From Xanthomonas phaseoli pv. phaseoli (lineage in GTDB: Bacteria; Pseudomonadota; Gammaproteobacteria; Xanthomonadales; Xanthomonadaceae), in NCBI GenBank assembly GCA_022749655.1, contig CP094243.1:930001-994000 (forward strand): 64,000 nucleotides of DNA, given 5' to 3'. Shown here one piece after another: positions 26,318 to 35,675 of this stretch. Numbering within the stretch: position 1 is the stretch's first letter; every line of letters begins with the position of its first letter. A program made the translations under genes and the position numbers. The notes under the pieces were generated by a model. It was not told the origin of the DNA. It saw only the letters and a program-made list of their open reading frames with translations, and did not search any database.

Positions 26318-26577
26318 ATGCACGCCTACGTCTATAAAAGCCAACGCAAGCAGGACACCTTCGTCTATCTCGCCGCACGTGACGATTTCTCCGGTCTTCC
26401 TGCCGCCGTGCAGGCGCAGCTGGCGCCGTTTACTTCGTGCTGGATGTGGCGTTGACGCCCGAGCGCCGGTTGGCGCAGGCCGATGCGGCCACGGTGCGCG
26501 AGGCGCTGGGCAAGCACGGCTTCTATCTGCAATTGCCCAAGACCATCGTGCTCGCCGGCGAGTGCGACCATGACTGA
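26318..26577 (+). CDS. YcgL family protein (frameshifted)
   Basis: This small YcgL-domain protein starts [24 protein letters not shown] and, after a break near 26435, continues [20 protein letters not shown] and ends in the family-typical [14 protein letters not shown]. One missing C (ACC read as AC) explains the break; restoring it gives 261 nt and 86 aa. The biochemical function of the family is unknown. Its stop overlaps the start of the ankyrin gene (ATGACTGA), so the two form an operon. Confidence 0.8.
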
Positions 26578-29500
26578 GCCTGTGCGTGGCGCACGGATGC
26601 GCGCCGCAGCGCTGGCCGGTACGGCTGGCGTGGCGCTCTGCCTGCTCGGCGGCCTTGGCGGCGTGGTTGCTGCGCTGAGCCTGTGGCTGGCGCAGCCGGC
26701 GTTCGCGCTGGCGGTGTCGTGGGCGCGTGGGACGCGCGCAGTGCCGGGCCAGCCGCGCGCGATCGCGCAGGCGCTGCCGCCGTTGCTGGCCATCTGGGGC
26801 GTGGGCCTGCTGGCACTGGCGGCGCTGATCAGCTGGCCGCTGACCGCCCTGCGCGACAGCGGCAGCCTGGCGGCCGCGCTGGCGCTGAGCGTCGCAGTCA
26901 GCGCGGCCTTGCTGGGGCTGTGGCGGACCTGGCCGTTGTGGGGCGAGGTGGAACGCGACGGTGGCGCGCTGGCACCACGCTGGCAGGCGCTGGCCGCGCA
27001 GGAATTGCATGCCTGGCGCGGCCTGCTGGCGGCCGCGCTGGTGCTGGCGATGTGCACCCTGGCCGTGGTGCTGGCCTGGCCGGGCTGGTTGTCCGGCGGC
27101 CTGCGCTGGGGTCTGGCGGTGGCTGCCGGTGTGCTGCTGCCGGTGGCCCATCTGCTGCTGCAACGCACCGCCGCACCCATGCGCAGCGATGTGCCGCACA
27201 CGCGCCAGGCCGCCGATTTCTTCTCCGAAGCCGCCGCCGAACCGCGCCCGCTGGAACCGGTGGCCCGGCATCAGCTGGTACCCGAACTCTTCGAGGCCGC
27301 GCGCAGTGGCCGGGTGGACCGCGCACTGCAATTGCTCGAGGCCGGTGCCGACCCGCAGGCGCTGCCGCTGCCGGAATGGCGCGATCAGCGCAGCTTGCCG
27401 GCGCTGGCGGCGGTGCTGCCGGACCTGCGCCTGCTGCGTGAGTTGATCGTGCGCCGCGTCGACGTCAATCAACCGCATCGCGGCATGACCCCGTTGCTGG
27501 CCGCCACCCGCGACAGCTGGCACGGCCGCCCGGATGCGGTGATGACCTTGCTGGCCAATGGCGCCGACCCGCGCGCCAGCGACAACGACGGCAACCCCCT
27601 TGCATCATGCCGTGCGCAGTTCCGACCCGGGCGTGGCCGCGCTGTTGCGCGATGCCGCCGCCGAGCTCGACGCGCTCAACAACGAAGGCCATTCGCCATT
27701 GGCGATGGCCTGCCAGGTCGGCAACTGGCGGCTGGCCAAATTCCTGCTGGAACGCGGCGCACAGTCCGAGCCCGAAGGCGGCGCCCCGGTGCTGCTGGCG
27801 GCAGCCGGTACCGAAGAAGACGATCCGGCCGGCGTGCAGTTGCTGCTCAAGCACAAGGCGCGTGTGGACGCGCGCGACCGCCAGCGGCGCAGTGCGCTGC
27901 ACGAAGCCGCACTGGCCGGTCACGGCGACATCGTCGAGGCGCTGTTGTCGGCCGGGGCGAATCTGGAAGCGCGCGATCTGCTGGGCCGCACGCCGTGGCT
28001 GGATGCCGCGCGCCAGGCACGCAGCGCCGTGCTCGAACGCCTGGTCGCGCGCAAGGCCGATGTGCTGGCCATCGATGGCGACGGCCGCAACGCCTTGATG
28101 CTGGCCTGCGCGGCCGACAACGTCTCGCCGGCGCTGATCCGTCGCCTGCTGGACCTGCAGGTGCCTGCCGACAGCGTGGATGCGCACGGCCGTCGCGCGG
28201 TGGATGTGGCCGCCGAGGCCGGACGTTGGGCGATCGTGCAACTGCTCGATCCCGCTTACCCGTTGCCGGCCGCGGTCAGCGACGCGCAGGGCGAGGCGCC
28301 TGGTGTTGCCGTGCTGCCCGATCGCCCGCCGCTGGTGCTGTTGCGCGAAGGCCTGCAGCTCGGCCAGCGCGACGGCCTGGTCGCGCTGGCGCGGCTATGC
28401 GCCCCGGAAGAACTGGGCGGCCTGTTGCACGACGCACATCTGGCCTTGAACGCCGAGGCGGTCGACTGGCTGCTGCGCCATGGCGCCGACGCCGAGGTGC
28501 GCGACGCCTGTGGCGATGTGCCGATGTTTGCGCTGCTCTCGCGCGGCGTGGAGGCGGTACCGGCGCTGCAGGCATTGTTGCGGCATGGCGTCTCGCCGGC
28601 TGGCGCAGGTGGCCTGACCCGGTTGCTGAGTGCCTGCGTGCAGCACGATGCGGCATCGCGTGGGCTGGAACAGTTCGCGCTGGAACTGCTCGAACGCGGC
28701 GCCGACCCCTTCGCGCCGTCGGCCGCAGGCGATCCGCCGTTGTCGCTGGCGGTGCGGCTGGGCTGGCTGCGCCTGCAGCAGTGGTTGCTGGAACATGGCG
28801 TGGACCGCGAAGCGCGCGACAGCCACGGCATGACGGCGCTGCATCTGGCCACCGCGCTGGGCCGCGATGCCTCGCTGAAACTGCTGGTCAAGCAGGGCGC
28901 TTCGCCGGAAGCGCGCGCTGCCGACGGGCAGACCCCGCCCGCTGGGCGTGGCGCTGTCGATCGGCCGCCGCGATCTGGCCGACTGGCTGGACTGGCGCAT
29001 CTGGTCGCTGCCGCGCCGCACGCTGCGCGAAGCGGATGTGCCGGCCGCCGCGATGACCGGCGATACCGATGCGGTGCGTCGCCTGATCGATCTCGGCCTC
29101 ACCGTCGATGCCGTCGACGCGCAAGGCTGCACCGCGCTGCTGCGTGCCGCCGGTGGTGGCCATCTTGGCGTGGTCATGCACCTGCTTGGCCGCGGCGCCG
29201 ATCCGCAGCGCGCGGCCAACAGCGGCGCCACGCCGTTGTCGGCGGCGGTGAGCATGCGCCAGACCGAGATCGTAGCCGCCTTGCTGCACGCCGGTGCGCA
29301 GATCGAGCACCGCCTGCCGGGCGGGGTGACCGTGCTGATGCTGGCCTGCGCACTGGGCCTGCCGGACATCGTGGCGCGCCTGCTCACCGCCGCGGCCGAC
29401 GTGCACGCCACCGACAATCAGGGGCTGGCGCCGTTGCATTGCGCGGCGTTGTACGGTTTCACCGCGCGCGACAAGAACCGCCTGTTGGCTCTGTTGGACA

Positions 29501-29892
29501 CCTTGCTGCTGGCCGGCGCCGACCCGGACTTCCTGGCCGGTGGCCGGGTCAGCCCGTTGCTGCTGTTGCTGGGCGCGCGTGCCGAGCCGGGCACCTCCTG
29601 CGACGAGCAGGTGGTGCTGGCCGGCGTCGAACGCCTGCTCGACGAAGATGTCTCGCTGGATGTGGCCGACCAACGCGGCTTCGGCCCGCTGCATCTGGCT
29701 GCACTGCACGGCCTGCCGCTGCTGGTGCAGCGCCTGCTGCGCGCCGGTGCCGATGCCGACCGCCGCGATGCGCTCAACCGCACCCCGCGCGAGATCGCCA
29801 TCATGCGCGGCTTCATCGACGTGGCCGGCCAGTTCGAACCGGCGCTGCCGGGCGTCTCCTCGATGGCGCGCTTCCTGCGCGAAGGCCGCTGA
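26570..29892 (+). CDS. Large ankyrin-repeat membrane protein (two frameshifts)
   Basis: The protein is about 1,106 aa after removing two inserted bases, near 27597 (CCCCCTT run) and near 28936 (CCGCCC). The first 200 residues hold about four membrane helices ([20 protein letters not shown]...). The remainder is a long array of ankyrin repeats, recognisable by units such as [23 protein letters not shown] and [20 protein letters not shown] followed by GA.....D. Ankyrin arrays bind other proteins, and the helices would tether the array to the inner membrane. No enzymatic domain is visible. It is co-translated with the ycgL-type gene. Confidence 0.83.
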
Positions 29893-30310
29893 GCCAGCGC
29901 AGCGGGCAACCGCTGCCGGTGCCGTTCTTGTGCAGCCGTAACCGTCTGCACAGCCCCGCCGCCGAGCGCGTCTTCGCCGACTGGCCCGGCGTGCAGGCGC
30001 AATCGGCCGGGCTGGCCGCCGATGCGCACGTGCAGGTCACACCGGAGCCGTTGCAGCAGGCAGAGGTGGTGCCGGTGATGGGACGGCGCCATCTGCAGCT
30101 GCTGCGCAACGCTTCGCCGCGCATCTGCGCCACTGCCGGGTGATCTGCCTGCAGATGCAAGACGACGATTCGTCTATGGATCCGGCACTGGTACGCCGCC
30201 TGAAACACACGGTGCCACCGCTGCTGGGTCTCCCGGCGCAGTCGTAACCTGATCCCGACACGGCCCATGCAAGACTGCGGGTTCTTTCGCCGGAAGGAAG
30301 CGCCCAACCA
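29893..30310 (+). other. Region between ankyrin and GH15 genes; possible degenerate small gene
   Basis: Two frames overlap here. One reads protein-like sequence (RLHSPAAERVFADWPGVQAQ) up to a stop at 30143. Another reads CRVICLQMQDDDSSMDPALV and stops at 30247. A single indel could join them into one small gene of about 110 aa, but no family is recognised and the join point is not obvious. Confidence 0.3.
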
Positions 30311-32110
30311 ATGAGCGTGCGTATCGAGGACCACGCAATGCTGGGCAACTGCCACAGCGCGGCCCTGGTCGACCACCGCGGCACCATCGGCTGGCTGTGC
30401 CTGCCACGCTTCGATTCCGATGCGGTGTTCGCTTCGCTGCTGGGCGACGAACAACACGGGCAATGGGCATTGTCGCCGGCTGCCGACTTCCGCACCGAGC
30501 GCGCCTACCAGGACGATAGTCTGGTGCTGTGCACGCGCATGATCACCGACAGCGGCACGGTGGAGCTGATCGACTTCATGGTCGCCAGCGAAAACGGCGA
30601 AGTCCATCAGCATCTGGTGCGCATCGTGCGCTGCGTGCAGGGCAGCGTGCCGATGCACATGCGCCTGACCTTCCGCTTCAACTACGGCCGCACGGTGCCA
30701 TGGGTGACGCGCATCGTCGATGGTATCCGCGCCATCGCCGGCCCCGATCAACTTGCCTTGCGTTCGCCGCAAACGCTGCGCGGCCAGGACATGGGAACCG
30801 AAACCGACTTCACCCTGCGCGAAGGGCAAAGCACCTGGTTCCTGCTCAGTCACGGCGCCTCGCACCAGGCCACGCCGCCCTTGATCGACGCCGAACAGGC
30901 GCTGCAACGCACTACCGCGTTCTGGCACGGCTGGGCGCGCCGCTGTACCGATGTGGGGCCGTGGACCGAGCAGGTGCGTCGCTCGCTGGTGGTGTTGAAG
31001 GGGCTGAGTTATCTGCCCACCGGCGGCATCGTCGCCGCGCCCACTGCCTCGTTGCCGGAGCATCTGGGCGGCACGCGCAACTGGGATTACCGCTATTGCT
31101 GGCTGCGCGATTCGGTGTTCACGCTGATCGCGTTGTTGCAGGCCGGGTACCGCGACGAAGCGGCAGCCTTTCGCGATTGGGTCCAACGCACCATTGCCGG
31201 TTCGCCGGATCAATTGCAGGCGCTGTACGGCATTGCCGGCGAACGCCGCTTGCAGGAATGGGAAGCGCACTGGCTGCCCGGTTATGAACATTCCGGCCCG
31301 GTGCGCATCGGCAATGGCGCGGTGGATCAGTTCCAGCTCGATGTGTATGGCGAGTTGATCGGCGCGTTCCATTACGCCCGCGAAAAGGGCGTGGGCCTGC
31401 CGTCCGACGACGACGGTTCGTCTGCATCGCTGCTGGAAAAGATTCTGGAAACCCTGGAAACCCTGTGGCGCGAACCGGATGAAGGCATCTGGGAAATCCG
31501 CGATGAGCGCCGCCACTTCGTGCATTCCAAGGTGATGGCATGGCTGGCCTTCGACTGCGGCGCGCGCGACGGCATCACCAATGCAGATGCCGAGAAACGC
31601 GCACACTGGGGCCGCATTGCCGAGCAAATCCACGCCGAGGTACTGGAAAAGGGCGTGCACCCGGATGGCCACTTCGTGCAGAGCTATGGTTCGGATCGGC
31701 TGGACGCCTCGCTGCTGCTGATTCCCATCGTCGGCTTCCTGCCGCCGGACGATCCACGCATCGCCGCCACTGCCGATGCGATCGCACGCGATCTGACCAT
31801 CGACGGCCTGGTCGAGCGCTATCGCGCCGACGACAGCGCCGATGGCTTGCCGGCCGGCGAAGGCACCTTCCTGGCCTGCAGTTTCTGGCTGGTGGAAAAC
31901 TACGCATTGCTCGGCCGCACCGACCAGGCGCGTGCGCTGCTCGAACGCCTGCTCGGGCTGTGCAACGACGTCGGCCTGCTCGCCGAAGAATACGACCCGC
32001 GCAGCAAACGCATGCTCGGCAACTTCCCGCAAGGGTATTCCCACGTGGCCCTGGTCAATGCGGCATTGCGCCTGCACGGACGCATGGGCGAAAAGGAAAC
32101 GCATCCATGA
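30311..32110 (+). CDS. Glycoside hydrolase family 15 protein (glucoamylase/trehalase type)
   Basis: The 599-aa cytoplasmic protein (no signal peptide) begins with the GH15-associated N-terminal domain (MSVRIEDHAMLGNCHSAALVDHRGTI...). The (alpha/alpha)6 catalytic barrel follows with GGTRNWDYRYCWLRDS, GNGAVDQFQLDVYGE and the general base region GLLAEEYDPRSKRMLGNFPQ. The family hydrolyses alpha-glucosidic bonds (alpha-1,4-glucan ends or trehalose); the substrate cannot be told from sequence. Its stop overlaps the start of zwf (ATGA), so glucose release and entry to the pentose phosphate/Entner-Doudoroff routes are co-expressed. Confidence 0.88.
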   Translation: MSVRIEDHAMLGNCHSAALVDHRGTIGWLCLPRFDSDAVFASLLGDEQHGQWALSPAADFRTERAYQDDSLVLCTRMITDSGTVELIDFMVASENGEVHQHLVRIVRCVQGSVPMHMRLTFRFNYGRTVPWVTRIVDGIRAIAGPDQLALRSPQTLRGQDMGTETDFTLREGQSTWFLLSHGASHQATPPLIDAEQALQRTTAFWHGWARRCTDVGPWTEQVRRSLVVLKGLSYLPTGGIVAAPTASLPEHLGGTRNWDYRYCWLRDSVFTLIALLQAGYRDEAAAFRDWVQRTIAGSPDQLQALYGIAGERRLQEWEAHWLPGYEHSGPVRIGNGAVDQFQLDVYGELIGAFHYAREKGVGLPSDDDGSSASLLEKILETLETLWREPDEGIWEIRDERRHFVHSKVMAWLAFDCGARDGITNADAEKRAHWGRIAEQIHAEVLEKGVHPDGHFVQSYGSDRLDASLLLIPIVGFLPPDDPRIAATADAIARDLTIDGLVERYRADDSADGLPAGEGTFLACSFWLVENYALLGRTDQARALLERLLGLCNDVGLLAEEYDPRSKRMLGNFPQGYSHVALVNAALRLHGRMGEKETHP

Positions 32111-33941
32111 GTGAGCAAGCAACCACACCGCCGTGCATCATCGTGGTGTTCGGCGCACGCGGCGATCTGACCAAGCGCCTGGTCATGCCGGCGCTGTACA
32201 ACCTGCGCCGTTCCGGTGCGCTGGGCGATGAGTTCGCCATTGTCGGCATGGACCATGGCGACATCAGCGAGCGCGCGTGGCGGACCAACATGGGTCAGTC
32301 GATGACGCAGCTGCTCAGCAGTCGCGATGCCGAATTCCAGACCGATCAATTCGACACCGCCACCTGGGACTGGTTGCGCGAGCGCATGCATTACCTGCGC
32401 GGCGACTTCACCGATCAGGGCGCCTACCGATCGCTGGGCGGGGTGCTGGACAAGTTGCACAAGCGCTACGGCACGCAGGGCAATGTGCTGTTCTATCTGG
32501 CCACCGCCGCGCGCTTCTTCGAGCCGGTATTGCTCAACCTGGGCGAGGCTGGCCTGGTCAGGCAACGCGAAGGCGAAGGCTGGCGCCGGGTGATCGTGGA
32601 AAAACCCTTCGGCCACGACCTGCCCAGCGCCCAGCATCTCAATGCCACGGTCGCCAGGGTGCTGCACGAAGATCAGGTGTTCCGCATCGATCATTTCCTG
32701 GGCAAGGAAACCGTGCAGAACATTCTCGCGTTCCGCTTCGCCAATGGCTTGTTCGAGCCGGTGTGGAATCGCGACCGCATCGACCACGTGCAGATCACCG
32801 CGGCCGAAACCATCGGCGTGGAAGGGCGCGGACGGTTCTACGACCCCACCGGCTGCCTGCGCGACATGGTGCCGAACCATCTGTTCCAGCTGCTGGCGAT
32901 GATTGCGATGGAACCGCCAGCGGCGTTCACGACCGGGCGATGCATCGCCGTCGCGCAGAAGTGATCGAGGCGGTGCGCCCGATCAAGCCCGAAGACGTGG
33001 TGCGCGGGCAATATGCCTCCGGCGCGGTCAATCGCAATGCGGTGCCGGGCTACCGCGAAGAAGATACCGTGCCCGACGATTCGGACACCGAAACCTACGT
33101 GGCGATGAAGCTGCAGGTGGATACCTGGCGCTGGGCCGGCGTGCCGTTCTACCTGCGCACCGGCAAGCGCCTGCGCGAACGCACCACCGAGATCGCGATC
33201 CGCTTCAAGCCCGCGCCGCTGGCGCCGTTCCGCAGCACCGAGGTGGGCGGCTACGGCCCCGATTGGCTGGTGCTGCATATCCAGCCGGACGAGGGCATCT
33301 CGCTGCAGTTCGACGTCAAGCGCCCGGGCGCGCAGGTGGCACTGGCGCCGGTGCGCATGGACTTTCGTTACCGCGACTGGTTCCCCAAGGAATACACGGT
33401 GGGCTACGAGCGCCTGCTGCAGGACTGCATGAACGGCGAGGCCGGCCTGTTCCAGGATGCGGCGATGGTGGAGGGCGCATGGCGCATCGTGCAACCGATC
33501 CTGGACGCATGGAAACAGCCGCCCAGCGACTTCCCCAATTACGCCGCAGGCAGCGCCGGCCCCTCGGCCGCCGACGCATTGCTGGCAATGAACGGCGGAC
33601 ACGCCTGGCGCGCACTCACCCCAGGGCGCAAACCCCCGCCGCGTCGTCCGCCGGAAGTGCGTGCTGGTGCTGCGACGCCGGTGAAGAAAGCTGCCAAGAA
33701 GACGGCAAGCAGGGTCGGCAAGGCGCCGGCCAAAAAGCTCGCCAGTGCGTCCGCCAGACGCGCATCCGCTGCTACAGCGAAGTCCTCGCAGGATGCAGCC
33801 ACGTCGTCTGGCGGCGCGGCCAAGAAAACGGTGCGCAAACGCGCAACCAGCAAGGTCGCAAAGGTCGCCGGCAACACCGCGGCAGGCAAGGGCGCAGCGA
33901 AGAAGTCGGCCAGCAAGACCGTGGCGCGCACGCCACGCTGA
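32107..33941 (+). CDS. zwf: Glucose-6-phosphate 1-dehydrogenase with Lys/Ala-rich C-terminal tail (frameshifted)
   Basis: The enzyme oxidises glucose-6-phosphate to 6-phosphogluconolactone with NAD(P)+. Motifs are the coenzyme loop VVFGARGDLTKR, the EKPFGHD loop and the substrate site RIDHFLGKETVQN. Near 32935 a missing A breaks the frame after PPAAF; restoring it joins NDRAMHRRRAEVIEAVRPI and gives 1,836 nt, 611 aa. About 490 residues are the normal enzyme. The last 110 or so are an unusual tail rich in Lys, Ala, Arg and Pro, with VKKAAKKTASRVGKAPAKK and AAKKSASKTVARTPR, like histone H1 or AlgP. The gene is coupled to the GH15 gene and followed by a 29-bp perfect hairpin. Confidence 0.9.
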
Positions 33942-33976
33942 TGGAGGCGAGCGGCCGACAGCCTCCGCAACTCCAC

Positions 33977-34046
33977 GTAGGAGCGTGCCTGCGCGCGACA
34001 CGGGCGATACCGGTCATGCCCGTGTCGCGCGCAGGCACGCTCCTAC
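33977..34046. repeat. GTAG-type palindrome (REP/SMAG-like) after zwf
   Basis: Two perfect 29-base arms, starting GTAGGAGCGTGCCTGCGCGC, flank a 12-base loop. Elements with GTAG ends are common in Stenotrophomonas and Xanthomonas intergenic DNA. This one may stabilise or end the zwf mRNA. Confidence 0.85.
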
Positions 34047-34261
34047 GAACAGCGCAGCGATTGTGGGTGGTTGGTGGGGGCTCGCCATCCGCATCGGATT
34101 ATGACTTTGACGCAATCGAACGATCGCGTGCAGGTCGTCTCCGAGGCAACGACGGCGTCGTTACCGCTGACGAACGATGCACCACATCCAGGTAGGAGCG
34201 TGCACGCGCGCGATGAGCTTTATCGGTAACGCGCGGTCGCGCGCAGGCACGCTCCTACGAA
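34047..34261. repeat. Tandem repeat unit 1 with GTAG palindrome
   Basis: About 215 bases starting AACAGCGCAGCGATTGTGGG and ending in a GTAGGAGCGTGCACGCGCGC ... GCACGCTCCTACGAA palindrome (about 34193-34259). A related unit continues at 35454-35670, beyond the insertion sequence, so the IS entered at the junction of two units. Confidence 0.75.
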
Positions 34262-34298
34262 GGTAATCCCCCACTTTTAGCGGTCGCCAGAAGTGGAG

Positions 34299-35125
34299 CT
34301 AAGCGGCCATCGCCAACTTCATGGCAGGCGTGATGCCGCCGAGCGCCATATTCGGACGCTCGTGGTTGTACGTCCATAGCCAGCGGGTGGCTTTGTCCTG
34401 CACCTGGTCGATGGTGTCGAACAGGGTTTGGGCGAGCCAGGCGTAGCGGATGGTGCGGTTGTAGCGTTCAACGTAGGCGTTCTGCTGTGGCTTGCCCGGC
34501 TGGATGTGCTCGACCCGGATACCATGCCGCTGCGCCCAGGACAGCAACGCGCCACTGATGTATTCAGGGCCGTTGTCGCAGCGGATCACGGCGGGCTTGC
34601 CGCGCCACTCGATGATCTGCTCCAGCGATCGGATCACATGGGCTGACGGCAGCGACAGATCCACCTCGATCCCCAGCCCCTCGCGATTGAAGTCGTCGAG
34701 CACATTGAACAGCCGGAAGCTGCGGCCGTCGGCCAACTGGTCGTGCATGAAGTCCATCGACCAGACCTGGTTGATAGCCTCCGGCACCGCCAGAGGCTCG
34801 GGCCGCTCACGCACCAGCCGCTTCCTCGGCTTGATCCGCAGGTTCAACTCCAGCTCGCGGTAGATCCGGTAGACCCGCTTGTGATTCCAGCCAAAGCCCT
34901 TCACGTTGCGCAGGTACAGGTAGCACAGGCCAAGCCCCAGTCGCGATGGGCGGTCGTCAGGCGGATCAGCCAGTCGGCGATCCGGGCGTTCTGCTCGCTG
35001 GCCTTGGCCTGGTAGCGGAAGCAGGTCTGGCTCACCGCGAAGGCCTGGCAGGCGTGGCGGATGTTCGTACGCCCGCTCGTGACTGCCGATTGGGCCATCT
35101 CGCGTCGCTGAGATGGCCTCACCAT
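34299..35125 (-). CDS. IS3-family transposase orfB, copy 1 (frameshifted)
   Basis: This is the integrase-core half of the transposase. The DDE residues lie in [20 protein letters not shown] and AYVERYNRT. Compared with copy 2 one A is missing near 34931 (CCAAGCCCC against CCAAAGCCCC), which splits the frame after LACATCTC. The gene is 827 nt here and 828 nt in copy 2. OrfB is normally made by -1 frameshifting from orfA at the A7 run (35125-35131). As read, this copy would not make a full enzyme, though a sequencing error is possible. Confidence 0.88.
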
Positions 35126-35385
35126 TTTTTTGCGAGCGCTTCCTTCAGCAGGTCGGTACTGAGCTGCGCCTCGGCGTACATCTTCTTGAGCCGGCGGTTC
35201 TCCTCCTCCAGCTCCTTCATGCGCGCGACCATGGACACGTCCATGCCGCCGAACTTGCTGCGCCACTTGTAGAACGTGGCCGAGCTGATGCCGTGCTCGC
35301 GGCACAGCTCCGGCACGGGCGCACCGGCCTGGGCCTGCTTGAGCACGGCGATGATCTGGCTGTCGGTAAAGCGGGACTTCTTCAT
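35119..35385 (-). CDS. IS3-family transposase orfA, copy 1
   Basis: The 88-aa HTH protein ([40 protein letters not shown]) is followed by a leucine-zipper-like coiled coil ([15 protein letters not shown]) and ends in LAKKW. It binds the IS ends. The end of the gene holds AAAAAAATGG, a slippery site for -1 frameshifting into orfB. Identical in sequence to copy 2 as far as read. Confidence 0.92.
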   Translation of the reverse strand: MKKSRFTDSQIIAVLKQAQAGAPVPELCREHGISSATFYKWRSKFGGMDVSMVARMKELEEENRRLKKMYAEAQLSTDLLKEALAKKW

Positions 35386-35453
35386 GGAACCTCCTCGGGA
35401 AAGGGGACGAGAAAATTCCACTTCTGGCGTCTGCTAATGGGCGGGGGATTACC

Positions 35454-35675
35454 CGAACAGCGCAGCGATTGTGGGTGGTTGGTGGGGGCTCGCCATCCCA
35501 TCGGCGTATGACTTGGACGCAATCGGCCGCTCGCGTGTAGGTCGTCGCCGAGGCAACGACTGCGTCGTTACCGCTGACGAACGATGCACCACATCCACGT
35601 GGGAGGGCGCCCGCGCGCGACGGGGCCCTACGTGCAAACGCCTGTTCGCGCGCAGGCGCGCTCCTACGGAAGGGC
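35454..35675. repeat. Tandem repeat unit 2 after the insertion sequence
   Basis: It continues the AACAGCGCAGCGATTGTGGG unit seen at 34047 with moderate divergence. It ends in a weaker palindrome (GTGGGAGGGCGCCCGCGCGC ... GCGCGCTCCTACGG) just before the end of the antiporter gene. No gene is present. Confidence 0.7.

Larger units (their letters stand above)
34262..35453 (-). mobile_element. IS3-family insertion sequence (IS407 type), copy 1
   Basis: The 1,192-bp element is bounded by GGTAATCCCCC / GGGGGATTACC and longer imperfect inverted repeats (TTAGC.G.CGCCAGAAGTGG inside). It is flanked by the direct repeat CGAA (34258-34261 and 35454-35457). The uninterrupted target (CTACGAACAGCGCAGCG) is preserved nearby at 34043-34059, which proves the 4-bp duplication. 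It carries orfA and orfB on the minus strand. It is one base shorter than copy 2 (52172-53364). Confidence 0.93.

Noticed and set aside
29813..32128. 771-aa minus-strand frame
   Set aside because: Antisense to the GH15 gene; composition is not protein-like.
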